12,719 bases of DNA from Bordetella parapertussis (GCA_945882005.1 CAMCWG010000056.1:1-12719); one strand, 5' to 3'. Shown: positions 1 through 7,472, counted from the stretch's first letter. Translations and numbers: made by a program. Notes: a model not told the origin generated them from the sequence alone.

Positions 1-37
1 TTTGTTACCTACCCGTTCCGACACCCGCTTCAACACA

Positions 38-2122
38 ATGAAAACCGCTTCAAATTCCCTCGACTTCAAACAGGCACTCTTCTCTCCCCGCGCCGTGGCA
101 CTTGTGGGCGCCTCTGGTAACCTGCAGAAAAATACGGCTCGCCCCATGCGCTTCATGCGCAAACATGGCTTCGCTGGCCAGATCTACCCGATTAATCGCA
201 CCCAGTCTGAAATCATGGGCGAGAAGGCCTATGCAGATCTCTCTGAGCTTCCAGGCCCAATTGATCACGCCTTCATCATGGTTGCGAGCGAGCTGGTCTA
301 CCCGCTGATTGAGAGCTGCGCCAAGGCAGGCGCGAAAGTTATCACTATTTACTCCGATGGCTTTGGCGAAACTGGACCAGAGGGCATGGTCGAGCAAAAC
401 AAGTTGATTGCCCGCGCAAAAGAGCTTGGGGTCCGCATTATTGGGCCCAACAGTATCGGCTTAGCCAATTTACAAAGCGGTCTAATCCTGTCGGTGAATG
501 CCGCCTTCGAGGCCGAAACCTTGCTTGGTGGCGAACTCAGTCTCGTTTCGCAAAGTGGCTCCATGATGGGATCACTGATCGCGCGTGCAGCCGCGCGAGG
601 CTTCGGTTTTGCAAAGTCTGTTTCTGTTGGAAATGAAAGTGATGTCACAGTGGGCGAAATCATCGACGCCCTGGTAGACGATGCAGACACGAAGGTTATT
701 TTGTTGTTTTTGGAAACCTTGCGCGACGCACCGACCCTAGCTGCTGCGCTCGAGCGTGCACGGGCTAATGGCAAGCCGGTCATCGCCTACAAAATCGGCC
801 GCTCTGAGCAAGGCGACGCACTTGCTCAATCCCACACCGGTGCGTTGGCAGGCAACGACGTTGCTGTAGACGCTTTTTTGCGTGCCCATGGCGTCATGCG
901 TGTACGTCATCTCGAGACGTTATTTGAACTCGCTCCCCTGGCGCAACGCTACCGCGGCAACACCCATCCGCATCCAACGCCTGCGCGCGTGGCCGTCATC
1001 ACGACAACAGGCGGTGGGGCCGCCACCGTGGTCGATAATTTAGGCTTGAATGGAATGATCGCAGTGCCGCCTCCACCGGCATTTATCGCGCACATGGCCA
1101 CACGTGGAATGAAGATTCGTGAAACGCCGATCATTGATCTCACCTTGGCCGCGACCAGCGCGCAATACAAAGATCTGCTCGAACAGCTCTTACAAACCGA
1201 CTGTTGCGATGCCGTACTCAGCGTTGTCGGTTCATCGGCACAGTTTCATCCTGAACTAGCTGTCAAACCCTTGGTTCAAGCGGATAAGCCGCTGACCAAA
1301 GCGCTTGCAGTTTTTCTGGCGCCTGAGGCAAACGCATCGTTGGCTCTTCTAAAACAAGCAGGGATTGCAGCCTTTCGCACGCCGGAGTCGTGTGCGGATG
1401 CGCTATCGGTCTTTTTCGAGGCGCAAACGCAAGCCCCGCCAGACCTGCAAACTACCCCGTGGCCCGCAACGCTGCCGCGCACCGGGCTCCTGACTGAGTA
1501 TGAATCCGGACAGCTCTTCGCAACGCTTGGGCTCAACACAGCGCAAGCTCAACGCGTACCGCTCGACAATTTGAGTCACGCAGTGCCCTACCCCGTTGTC
1601 GTCAAAATATCTTCTCGAGATATCCCCCATAAAACAGAAGTAGGTGGCGTCAAAGTCGGTGTGCATAATCAGGAAGAATTGCAGGCAAGTGCAGCCGCTA
1701 TTAGAAACAACGTCGCTCAGCACGCTCCGAACGCAAAGATCGATGGCGTATTGATCCAAGCAATGGAGCCTAAGCTTCTGGAACTAATTCTCGGGTATCG
1801 CAACGATCCGCTAGTCGGGCCAACTGTTCTACTCGGCGCCGGCGGAATTACGGCAGAGATCTCTCCGGACTTCTCGCTGCGCATTGCACCCGTTTCAATC
1901 GCGCAAGCGCACGAGATGATCAAAGAAGTGCGCATCACACAACTAGTGCGTGGCTTCCGTGGCCTACCCACAGCAGATTGCGACGTGCTCGCACAAACTA
2001 TCGCGGACTTTTCTCGGCTGGCGTGCGTGCGGGAAGTTAATGTCCTCGAAGCTGAAATTAATCCACTATTCGTTCAAGCGAAAAAAGTTATCGCCGTCGA
2101 TGGCTTAGTGAGACTCACATGA
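38..2122 (+). CDS. Acyl-CoA synthetase, ADP-forming (acetate--CoA ligase family), single chain
   Basis: Predicted cytoplasmic enzyme joining a carboxylic acid to CoA at the cost of ATP through a phosphohistidine. From ATG 38 it has 694 residues, the usual size of fused alpha-beta members. A CoA-binding Rossmann domain comes first (ALVGAS at 21-26, IGPNSIG at 135-141). Succinyl-CoA-ligase-like domains follow, with SQSGS at 171-175 and SHTGALAG holding the probable phospho-His266. A C-terminal ATP-grasp domain spans about 480-690 (KISSRDIPHKTEVGG from 523, GAGG at 600-603, EAEINPLF at 671-678). The frame stays open to base 2 (TTG), and no clear ribosome-binding site precedes ATG 38, so a start further upstream or outside the window is possible. 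The stop overlaps the MFS start by 4 bases (ATGA), pointing to one transcript. The acid substrate cannot be read from sequence. The family is sure; the role in amide or acid catabolism is inferred from the neighbours. Confidence 0.88.
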   Translation: MKTASNSLDFKQALFSPRAVALVGASGNLQKNTARPMRFMRKHGFAGQIYPINRTQSEIMGEKAYADLSELPGPIDHAFIMVASELVYPLIESCAKAGAKVITIYSDGFGETGPEGMVEQNKLIARAKELGVRIIGPNSIGLANLQSGLILSVNAAFEAETLLGGELSLVSQSGSMMGSLIARAAARGFGFAKSVSVGNESDVTVGEIIDALVDDADTKVILLFLETLRDAPTLAAALERARANGKPVIAYKIGRSEQGDALAQSHTGALAGNDVAVDAFLRAHGVMRVRHLETLFELAPLAQRYRGNTHPHPTPARVAVITTTGGGAATVVDNLGLNGMIAVPPPPAFIAHMATRGMKIRETPIIDLTLAATSAQYKDLLEQLLQTDCCDAVLSVVGSSAQFHPELAVKPLVQADKPLTKALAVFLAPEANASLALLKQAGIAAFRTPESCADALSVFFEAQTQAPPDLQTTPWPATLPRTGLLTEYESGQLFATLGLNTAQAQRVPLDNLSHAVPYPVVVKISSRDIPHKTEVGGVKVGVHNQEELQASAAAIRNNVAQHAPNAKIDGVLIQAMEPKLLELILGYRNDPLVGPTVLLGAGGITAEISPDFSLRIAPVSIAQAHEMIKEVRITQLVRGFRGLPTADCDVLAQTIADFSRLACVREVNVLEAEINPLFVQAKKVIAVDGLVRLT

Positions 2123-3375
2123 CAACCCAAGGCGATACAGTGCCACAGCACTCGAACTCGCCCGCTAAAGGGGCACTTGGTTTGGCGCGATTCCTCGGAA
2201 TCGCTCAAATCTGCTCCTACGGCACAATCTATTATGCGTTCCCGCTGATCGTACTCGCGATGCAGCAAGAGCTGGGCTGGTCTAAATCGGATGTGTACGG
2301 CGCACTGACAGTTGGTCTGTTACTTGCCGCAGCACTTGCTTATCCTGTAGGAGTAGCGATCGATCGAGGCTTTGGTCGGCATGTGCTTTGCTTTTGCTCG
2401 ATCATTGCGGCGCTGCTGTTTATCGCTTGGTCAACGGTTAGCAGCTTATTTGTGTTCTATGTCATTGCAGCTGCCATGGGTTCGCTGCAAGCTGCGATCC
2501 TGTATGAGTCTGCCTTTGCCGTGTTAGCACGACGAGTGGGCCCACAGCATTCGCGTGCTGGCATTACAACAATTACCTTGTGGGCTGGATTCGCGAGTAC
2601 GGTTTTTATCCCCCTCGAGCAGTTCTTAATGGATGTATGGGGTTGGCGGGAATCTTTATGGGTGCTCGCTGCCGTCAACTTAGCCTGTGCTGCCGGCTAC
2701 TGGCACTGGGTTAAGCCCGAGCGAGATGCGGTACATGCCTCACGCTCCGAAACAAAAGCAGAAAACATTGCACGAGATAAGTTGATTGTTCACGCAGCCT
2801 TGCGAAATTCAGTGTTTTGGTTGCTCTTGATTTCGCTCACAGTCTATTCAATGATCTTTTCCATTTTCACTTACCATATGTACCCCATGCTGCTTGATAA
2901 GCAGATCCCCACGGGAGAGGTCGTTTTTGCGCTATCGATTATTGGACCTGCCCAAGTTCTAGGTCGGATCATCATCAGTCGTTTCGCAACTCGCGTATCC
3001 ATGCGCACGCTGGGCTCGATCATGTTGAGCCTATTCCCCTTCATCTTCGCTGCCTTCATTCCAGAGTCTCCTGGCTTCATGTTGATCGCGATTGTCTTTG
3101 CCGCGTACGGGCTCGTGAACGGCGTCTTCACCATCGTACGCGCGCAAGTCGTTCCTGAAATGTTGAGCAAACACGCCTATGGCGCACTCAACGGACTGAT
3201 TACGATTCCCACCATCGTGGCGCGTGCGGTAGGCCCTGTCGTCGCCGCTTGGCTGTGGGCAATCGACCAGTCGTACGATATCGTTTTGATCGCCCAAGTC
3301 GGCGCAGCCGTGCTGCTTGCCGCACTGTTTTGGGCAGCCGATATCACTAGCCGACTGCGTCCGCCGTCGCTTTAA
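2119..3375 (+). CDS. MFS transporter, 12 transmembrane segments
   Basis: Inner-membrane secondary carrier of the major facilitator superfamily, 418 residues. By eye there are two bundles of about six hydrophobic helices (roughly 20-198 and 229-408), separated by a charged cytoplasmic loop at about 199-228. The loop between helices 2 and 3 reads DRGFGRHVL (82-90), which fits MFS motif A (GxxxDRxGRR). The start is set by the ATGA overlap with the acyl-CoA synthetase, so translational coupling is likely; only a weak GTGAG precedes it. Lying between a CoA ligase and an amidase, it probably imports a small carboxylate or amide, but export cannot be excluded. Direction and substrate are not visible in the sequence. 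Confidence 0.88.
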   Translation: MTTQGDTVPQHSNSPAKGALGLARFLGIAQICSYGTIYYAFPLIVLAMQQELGWSKSDVYGALTVGLLLAAALAYPVGVAIDRGFGRHVLCFCSIIAALLFIAWSTVSSLFVFYVIAAAMGSLQAAILYESAFAVLARRVGPQHSRAGITTITLWAGFASTVFIPLEQFLMDVWGWRESLWVLAAVNLACAAGYWHWVKPERDAVHASRSETKAENIARDKLIVHAALRNSVFWLLLISLTVYSMIFSIFTYHMYPMLLDKQIPTGEVVFALSIIGPAQVLGRIIISRFATRVSMRTLGSIMLSLFPFIFAAFIPESPGFMLIAIVFAAYGLVNGVFTIVRAQVVPEMLSKHAYGALNGLITIPTIVARAVGPVVAAWLWAIDQSYDIVLIAQVGAAVLLAALFWAADITSRLRPPSL

Positions 3376-3394
3376 ATCAACTCGCTCGACCTGA

Positions 3395-3399
3395 TGAGG
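3395..3399 (+). promoter_or_regulatory. Ribosome-binding site of the amidase
   Basis: TGAGG lies 5 bases before ATG 3405. It supports this start, although the reading frame has no competing start close by. Confidence 0.6.
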
Positions 3400-3404
3400 C
3401 CAAC

Positions 3405-4877
3405 ATGAACATCCCATCGCACACATCCAAGTCTACAAACACATCAGATATCGTTGCGATGGATGCTGTTGATTTGTCAGCCGCCATTCATCGCAGGGAT
3501 GTGTCGTGTACCGAAGTACTCAACGCCTACCTAACGCAAATCGATCGCTTGAATCCGGTCGTCAATGCCATCGTAGCCATGCCTGAGAGAGAGTCCCTCC
3601 AAGCACAGGCGAAAGAGCGAGACGAACAACTTGCACGCAAGCAGAGCCTAGGCCCACTGCACGGTATCCCACAGGCCCCAAAGGATATCGCCCCCTTGGC
3701 TGGCTTGGTGACGACCAATGGTTCCCCGATTTTTGCCGGTCAAGTCACTAAAGTGGATTCCGCGGCAAATGCGCGTGTTCGCGCAAGCGGTGCGATCTTT
3801 ATTGGCCGCACAAACTCTCCAGAATTCGGTCTTGGTGCACACACCTATAACCGTGTCTATGGCACTACCCGCAATGCCTTTAATCCGGCACACTCAGCGG
3901 GTGGGAGTAGTGGCGGCGCTGGTGTCGCCTTGGCCCTGCGCATGCTACCTGTCGCGGACGGATCGGACATGATGGGTTCGTTGCGCGTCCCTGCGGCGTT
4001 CAACAACGTCTTTGGCTTTAGACCTTCTGTGGGATGTGTTCCGCACGGACCTGGCGACGAAGTATTTTTTCAACAATTTAGTGTCACCGGCCCGATGGCC
4101 CGCAATGTGCCAGATCTTGCAATGCTTCTGGGCGTACAAGCCGGTTTTGATCCGCGACTACCGCTCACCCGCCGACAAGATGATCCGCGCCTCTTTGCTC
4201 AACCCCTAGAGCGTGACATGCGCGGCGTACGCATCGGCTGGCTTGGCGATCTTGGGGGGCATTTGCCCATGGACCCGGAGTTGTTGGCGCTGACGCAGCG
4301 CTCGCTCGAACACTTCAAAACGATCGGATGCTCGGTTGATGTGGCCCAACCACGCTTCGACTTTGAGCAACTATGGCGCGCCTGGATCACGCTGCGCAGC
4401 TTCACGTTTGCCGGTGGGCATGCACAGCACTACCATGACACCGCTCGACGAAGTCAACTCAAGCCAGAGGCCATTTGGGAAATCGAGCGAGGTCTTGCTC
4501 TGACCGCTACTGAAGTCTTTGACGCCGCAAAAGTCCGTTCCGCTTGGTATCAGGAGTTAGTCCGACTGTTTGAACAGTTTGATTTTCTAGTGATGCCGAC
4601 AACGCAAATTTTTCCGTTTGAGGCTGAGCTACATTGGCCCAAAGACCTCGCTGACAAGCCCATGGACACCTACCACCGATGGATGCAGTCGGTGATTCCT
4701 GTCACCATGACAGGGCTACCGACGCTCGGTGCTCCCGCAGGCTTTGGCGCGGCTGGTTTACCAGCTGGGATACAGATCATTGGCCCCGCACAAACCGACT
4801 TCTCAGTCCTGCAGGTAGGGCATGCCTACGATCTGGCAAGCCGACACTCTCTTACGCAAAGCCCCCTACTCGCTTAG
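3405..4877 (+). CDS. Amidase-signature family hydrolase
   Basis: Cytoplasmic hydrolase, 490 residues, cleaving a C-N amide bond to a carboxylate and ammonia or an amine. The Ser-cisSer-Lys triad is complete: Lys93 (in APKD), cis-Ser168 (in GGSSGG, 166-171) and nucleophile Ser192 (in MGSLR). The spacings of 75 and 24 residues are the same as between Lys142, Ser217 and Ser241 of mammalian fatty acid amide hydrolase. The residue two before the nucleophile is Met190, where the family nearly always has Gly (see findings). GatA, the tRNA-dependent amidotransferase subunit, belongs to the same family, but no gatB or gatC is nearby and the context is catabolic. It lies 29 bases after the MFS gene, probably in the same transcript. 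The product acid could feed the acyl-CoA synthetase upstream. Substrate unknown. Confidence 0.9.
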   Translation: MNIPSHTSKSTNTSDIVAMDAVDLSAAIHRRDVSCTEVLNAYLTQIDRLNPVVNAIVAMPERESLQAQAKERDEQLARKQSLGPLHGIPQAPKDIAPLAGLVTTNGSPIFAGQVTKVDSAANARVRASGAIFIGRTNSPEFGLGAHTYNRVYGTTRNAFNPAHSAGGSSGGAGVALALRMLPVADGSDMMGSLRVPAAFNNVFGFRPSVGCVPHGPGDEVFFQQFSVTGPMARNVPDLAMLLGVQAGFDPRLPLTRRQDDPRLFAQPLERDMRGVRIGWLGDLGGHLPMDPELLALTQRSLEHFKTIGCSVDVAQPRFDFEQLWRAWITLRSFTFAGGHAQHYHDTARRSQLKPEAIWEIERGLALTATEVFDAAKVRSAWYQELVRLFEQFDFLVMPTTQIFPFEAELHWPKDLADKPMDTYHRWMQSVIPVTMTGLPTLGAPAGFGAAGLPAGIQIIGPAQTDFSVLQVGHAYDLASRHSLTQSPLLA

Positions 4878-4891
4878 ACGTAAGGTCTATT

Positions 4892-4920
4892 CTGACGGAC
4901 GGGGCGTAGCAAGTTAATAT
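4892..4920 (+). promoter_or_regulatory. Possible promoter of the folM-like/folB pair
   Basis: CTGACG (4892-4897, 4 of 6 to the -35 consensus) and TAATAT (4915-4920, 4 of 6 to the -10) are 17 bases apart in the 50-base gap after the amidase. Transcription would begin near 4926-4928, at or next to the ATG, which would leave almost no leader. Matches this weak also arise by chance. Confidence 0.3.
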
Positions 4921-4927
4921 CTCAGTG

Positions 4928-5707
4928 ATGAACCAGACTGCACCTATCGCACTTGTTACAGGCGCCGCAAAGCGCCTGGGTAGACATATTGCGCTCGGCC
5001 TTGCGCACGCGGGCTGGGATATCGTAGTGCATTACGGTCACGCGCACGATGAGGCCGCTCTGCTCATGATGGAAATCAAGGCCTTGGGTCGCAACGCCTG
5101 CGCCTTACAAGCTGACTTAAGTGACCCCGATCAAGTTGCCACGCTGATAGGTCGATGCAACTCCGAAATCGGGTTACCAGACTGCCTAGTCAACAATGCA
5201 TCGATGTTTGAATACGATGATGCTCACACATTCAAGAGTGCCACTCTGCAGGCACACATGCAAGTCAATGCAGCAGCGCCCATTGCCCTCGCAACGGATT
5301 TGCACAAAGCCCGCTGCGCTGCGACACACACTCAAACAACGCCTGGCGTCATCATCAACATCCTGGATCAAAAGCTCGCCAATCCGAATCCCGACTTTCT
5401 GTCTTACACCTTATCAAAAGCGTCTTTGCAGGAGGCCACGCGCCTGTTAGCGCAAGCGCTTGCCCCACAACTTAGAGTCGTCGGCCTGGCACCGGGCCTC
5501 ACGCTCGTATCAGGCGACCAGACCGAGCAAGGCTTCCAGGCCGCACACCGTCAAACACCCCTTGGCAAGTCTTCTACACCCGAGGATATTGCTCAGGCCG
5601 TGGTCTATCTTGCCCGTGCACATGCAGTTACAGGGACGACCCTCTTTGTGGATGGCGGCCAACACCTTAAACCCTCGGAACGTGATGTCATGTTCCTGAC
5701 TTCTTGA
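4928..5707 (+). CDS. folM: Short-chain reductase of the pteridine reductase / FolM type
   Basis: NADPH-dependent cytosolic reductase, 259 residues, a normal SDR length. The nucleotide-binding turn is TGAAKRLG (11-18), the TGxxxRxG form seen in pteridine reductase PTR1 and FolM in place of the classical TGxxxGxG. NNAS is at 89-92. The active site has Asp147 (in INILDQ) where classical SDRs have Ser, with Tyr160 and Lys164 in YxxxK; PTR1 uses the same Asp-Tyr-Lys set. The likely reaction is reduction of dihydromonapterin or dihydrobiopterin, perhaps weakly of dihydrofolate. The overlapping folB gene supports a pterin role. ATG 4928 is preferred over the adjoining in-frame GTG at 4925; neither has a good ribosome-binding site. 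The class is firm; the exact substrate, and so the symbol, is less sure. Confidence 0.82.
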   Translation: MNQTAPIALVTGAAKRLGRHIALGLAHAGWDIVVHYGHAHDEAALLMMEIKALGRNACALQADLSDPDQVATLIGRCNSEIGLPDCLVNNASMFEYDDAHTFKSATLQAHMQVNAAAPIALATDLHKARCAATHTQTTPGVIINILDQKLANPNPDFLSYTLSKASLQEATRLLAQALAPQLRVVGLAPGLTLVSGDQTEQGFQAAHRQTPLGKSSTPEDIAQAVVYLARAHAVTGTTLFVDGGQHLKPSERDVMFLTS

Positions 5708-5715
5708 CCCCCTCC

Positions 5716-6114
5716 ATGATCCCAACCTCTGCGCAGCACCCAAGCCTCCAGCACTGTCGACGCCTATTCCTAAGTAATTTTGAAGTCAATATGAATATTG
5801 GTGTGCACGACTTCGAAAAAAAGGGCGAACAACGCGTTATTGTGAACGTCGATTTGTACGTACCCTTGACGCAAAACACGCCGCAGGCGGATGAGCTCCA
5901 CGAGGTGGTGGATTACGACTTCATGCGTCAGACCATTGCCGATATTATCGCGGTCGGACACATCCAGCTGCAGGAAACACTTTGTGATGAAATTGCGACA
6001 AGAATGCTGGCGCATCCATTTGTCTTCGCAACTAGAGTCTCGACGGAAAAGCCCGATGTATATCCGGATTGCAAAAGCGTTGGTGTCGAAATTTTCAAAA
6101 TGAAATCTGATTGA
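5716..6114 (+). CDS. folB: Dihydroneopterin aldolase
   Basis: Folate biosynthesis enzyme that splits 7,8-dihydroneopterin into 6-hydroxymethyl-dihydropterin and glycolaldehyde; many family members also epimerise to dihydromonapterin. From ATG 5716 it has 132 residues, slightly above the usual 115-125. Hallmarks are GVHDFE (29-34, Glu34 matching the pterin-binding Glu), VVDYDF with Tyr67, QLQETLCDEIA (84-94), and TEKPDV with the probable catalytic Lys112, followed by SVGVEI. The core aligns from about residue 16, so a later start at ATG 5791 would remove the first strand and is rejected. A TTG at 5704 overlaps the preceding stop (TTGA) and would add four residues. Co-location with a FolM/PTR1-type reductase forms a small pterin operon. 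Confidence 0.9.
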   Translation: MIPTSAQHPSLQHCRRLFLSNFEVNMNIGVHDFEKKGEQRVIVNVDLYVPLTQNTPQADELHEVVDYDFMRQTIADIIAVGHIQLQETLCDEIATRMLAHPFVFATRVSTEKPDVYPDCKSVGVEIFKMKSD

Positions 6115-6518
6115 TTTAATTATAATTAATATATATAAATCAAATATTTATACAATTTTACCTAGTACATCTTTTTATAAAAAAGTAGTACATCACTATT
6201 AACATAGCGCCTCGTTATGTGACTCAAGGTGCATCTCGATTTTGGATCTCATCGCTAGACTCCTTGGGATGCAGATAAAGTGACTTGAGGTAGAGAGCGA
6301 TATCATCGCCCTAGCTGTGAATGTGGCCGAGAAGTAAACCAAGACCGACGTCAGCCATCTATTTTGAGCCCCAAAAGGTCTGTTGCGCTTTTTGCGCACC
6401 CAACCGAGGCATCTAATTGTTGCCTATGCCTTAGCTCAAAAATGCGTAAGACAAGCTTATGGGAAGGCCCAGGCTGGTCTTGCCGGAGAAACCTCCTGAT
6501 TAGTCTCGCTGCAATAGA
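6115..6518. other. Gene-less convergent region, AT-rich at its left end
   Basis: No protein, RNA or mobile element could be recognised here. Bases 6121-6200 contain only 12 G or C, far below the flanking genes. The remaining 300 or so bases have ordinary composition. Short frames on both strands lack ribosome-binding sites and family motifs and are interrupted by stops. A small TGCGC-TTTTT-GCGCA hairpin is visible near 6385-6400. The stretch may be the 3' end of the folB transcript, decayed gene sequence or an unrecognised small RNA. Confidence 0.5.
6163..6194. repeat. 9-bp direct repeat flanking a small AT-rich hairpin
   Basis: TAGTACATC occurs at 6163-6171 and again at 6186-6194. Between and overlapping the copies, CTTTTT-ATA-AAAAAG (6171-6185) forms an inverted repeat, and GTAC at both ends (6165-6168, 6188-6191) lengthens it with a short mismatch. 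It lies about 50 bases after folB and could be a weak transcript end, but the stem is nearly all A-T. Confidence 0.5.
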
Positions 6519-6552
6519 AAACGGGTCTTAGGTATTTACCTAAGACCCGTTT
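6519..6552 (-). terminator. Probable intrinsic terminator of tRNA-Pro / pst transcript
   Basis: A perfect inverted repeat: AAACGGGTCTTAGGTA at 6519-6534 and its exact complement at 6537-6552, with two bases between, so the folded loop would open a few pairs. On the - strand it begins 4 bases after the encoded CCA of tRNA-Pro and is followed by TTTTCTATT, as expected of a rho-independent terminator. Read on the + strand it is followed by TTTATATT, so it may also stop transcripts arriving from folB. Confidence 0.75.
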
Positions 6553-6556
6553 ATAT

Positions 6557-6633
6557 TGGTCGGGGCGGTGGGATTCGAACTCACGACCCTCTGCTCCCAA
6601 AGCAGATGCGCTACCAGGCTGCGCTACGCCCCG
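6557..6633 (-). tRNA. tRNA-Pro (anticodon TGG)
   Basis: 77 bases on the - strand. The acceptor stem CGGGGCG pairs with CGCCCCG, followed by discriminator A and an encoded CCA. The D arm contains AGCCTGGTAGCG, the anticodon stem CTGCT/AGCAG encloses loop TTTGGGA with anticodon TGG, and the T arm contains GTTCGAATC. All stems pair. It lies 30 bases after the pstB stop on the same strand. Confidence 0.97.
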
Positions 6634-6642
6634 AAGACCGAC

Positions 6643-6651
6643 ACTATAACA
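6643..6651 (-). promoter_or_regulatory. Possible extended -10 promoter for tRNA-Pro
   Basis: TGTTATAGT on the - strand combines the extended TGn motif with TATAGT (5 of 6 to the -10 consensus). It ends 9 bases before the first tRNA base. No good -35 is visible about 17 bases upstream, which fits extended -10 promoters. It would let the tRNA be made independently of the phosphate-regulated pst operon. Confidence 0.45.
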
Positions 6652-6663
6652 GATTCTAGCGGA

Positions 6664-7446
6664 TCAGCCGAATCGACCAGTGATGTAATCCTCAGTTTCC
6701 TTGCGCTGGGGTTTTACAAAAATCTTGTCCGTCGCACCAAACTCAACCAACTCACCCAAATACATGAATGCGGTGAAGTCGGACACACGAGCAGCTTGTT
6801 GCATGTTGTGCGTAACAATCGCCACGGTGTAATCGTTTTTAAGCTCATGCAACAGCTCTTCCACTTTCGCTGTTGAGATGGGGTCAAGCGCGGAAGTTGG
6901 CTCGTCTAGCAAGATCACTGATGGTTTGACCGCTACCGTGCGCGCGATACAGAGGCGTTGTTGCTGTCCACCAGACAGTGACAACCCGCTTTGCGTGAGC
7001 TTGTCTTTTACCTCGCCCCAGAGTGCCGCCTTTGTCAGAGCCCATTCCACACGCTCATCCATATCCGCCTTATTCAGGCTTTGATACAGACGCACACCAA
7101 AAGCGATATTGTCATATATCGACATCGGGAAAGGCGTCGGCTTTTGAAATACCATGCCGATACGCGCGCGTAGCATATTCAAATCTTGCTTGGGATCGAG
7201 AATGTTCTGACCATAAAAATTGATCTGCCCCTCCGCCCTCTGCCCTGGATACAAACTGTACATGCGATTGATCGCGCGCAACAGCGTCGACTTGCCGCAA
7301 CCCGATGGTCCAATGAAAGCTGTCACTTTTCTTTCAGCGATATCGAGTTGAATATTTTTAAGCCCTTTGAATTTCCCATAATAGAAATTCAGGTCGCGCA
7401 CTTCGATCGCATTCGCGAGCGGCTTGGAGTTAGCTTGATTGTTCAT
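6664..7446 (-). CDS. pstB: Phosphate ABC importer, ATP-binding subunit PstB
   Basis: ATPase that powers high-affinity phosphate uptake by PstSCAB at the inner face of the membrane. 260 residues, close to the E. coli protein. Walker A is GPSGCGKST (46-54), the Q-loop is Gln101, the signature is LSGGQQQR (157-164), Walker B is VILLDEP (177-183) and the switch is His213 in THNMQQA. PstB-specific features include [12 protein letters not shown] after residue 20 and the C-terminal DYITGRFG. It starts 26 bases after the pstA stop without a strong ribosome-binding site. It is the last protein gene of the operon; phoU, which usually follows, is missing and a tRNA takes that place. Confidence 0.97.
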   Translation of the reverse strand: MNNQANSKPLANAIEVRDLNFYYGKFKGLKNIQLDIAERKVTAFIGPSGCGKSTLLRAINRMYSLYPGQRAEGQINFYGQNILDPKQDLNMLRARIGMVFQKPTPFPMSIYDNIAFGVRLYQSLNKADMDERVEWALTKAALWGEVKDKLTQSGLSLSGGQQQRLCIARTVAVKPSVILLDEPTSALDPISTAKVEELLHELKNDYTVAIVTHNMQQAARVSDFTAFMYLGELVEFGATDKIFVKPQRKETEDYITGRFG

Positions 7447-7472
7447 AGACAGATTCCAGAGGGGGCGGCGAA

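Noticed and set aside
3405..4877. Amidase as GatA of the tRNA-dependent amidotransferase
   Set aside because: No gatB or gatC is adjacent, and the neighbours are a transporter and a CoA ligase, which suggests a catabolic amidase.
4875..4889. TAGAC-GTAAG-GTCTA hairpin at the amidase stop as a terminator
   Set aside because: The stem is only 5 bp and no T-run follows.
6163..6194. 9-bp direct repeat as a target-site duplication of a transposon
   Set aside because: Only 14 bases lie between the copies and there is no transposase or terminal repeat, so an inserted element cannot be argued.
6199..6399. 66-codon - strand frame in the convergent gap
   Set aside because: No recognisable motif or domain and no convincing ribosome-binding site. 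The other two frames of the same strand are also interrupted, so a broken gene could not be shown.
6293..6532. About 80 open + strand codons with several Cys residues in the gap
   Set aside because: No start codon near the beginning, no ribosome-binding site, and the Cys spacing fits no zinc motif I know. Length is within chance expectation.
6556..6876. 106-codon + strand frame beginning [17 protein letters not shown]
   Set aside because: It is the antisense reading of tRNA-Pro running into the complement of pstB. This peptide is a well-known false gene call over tRNA genes.
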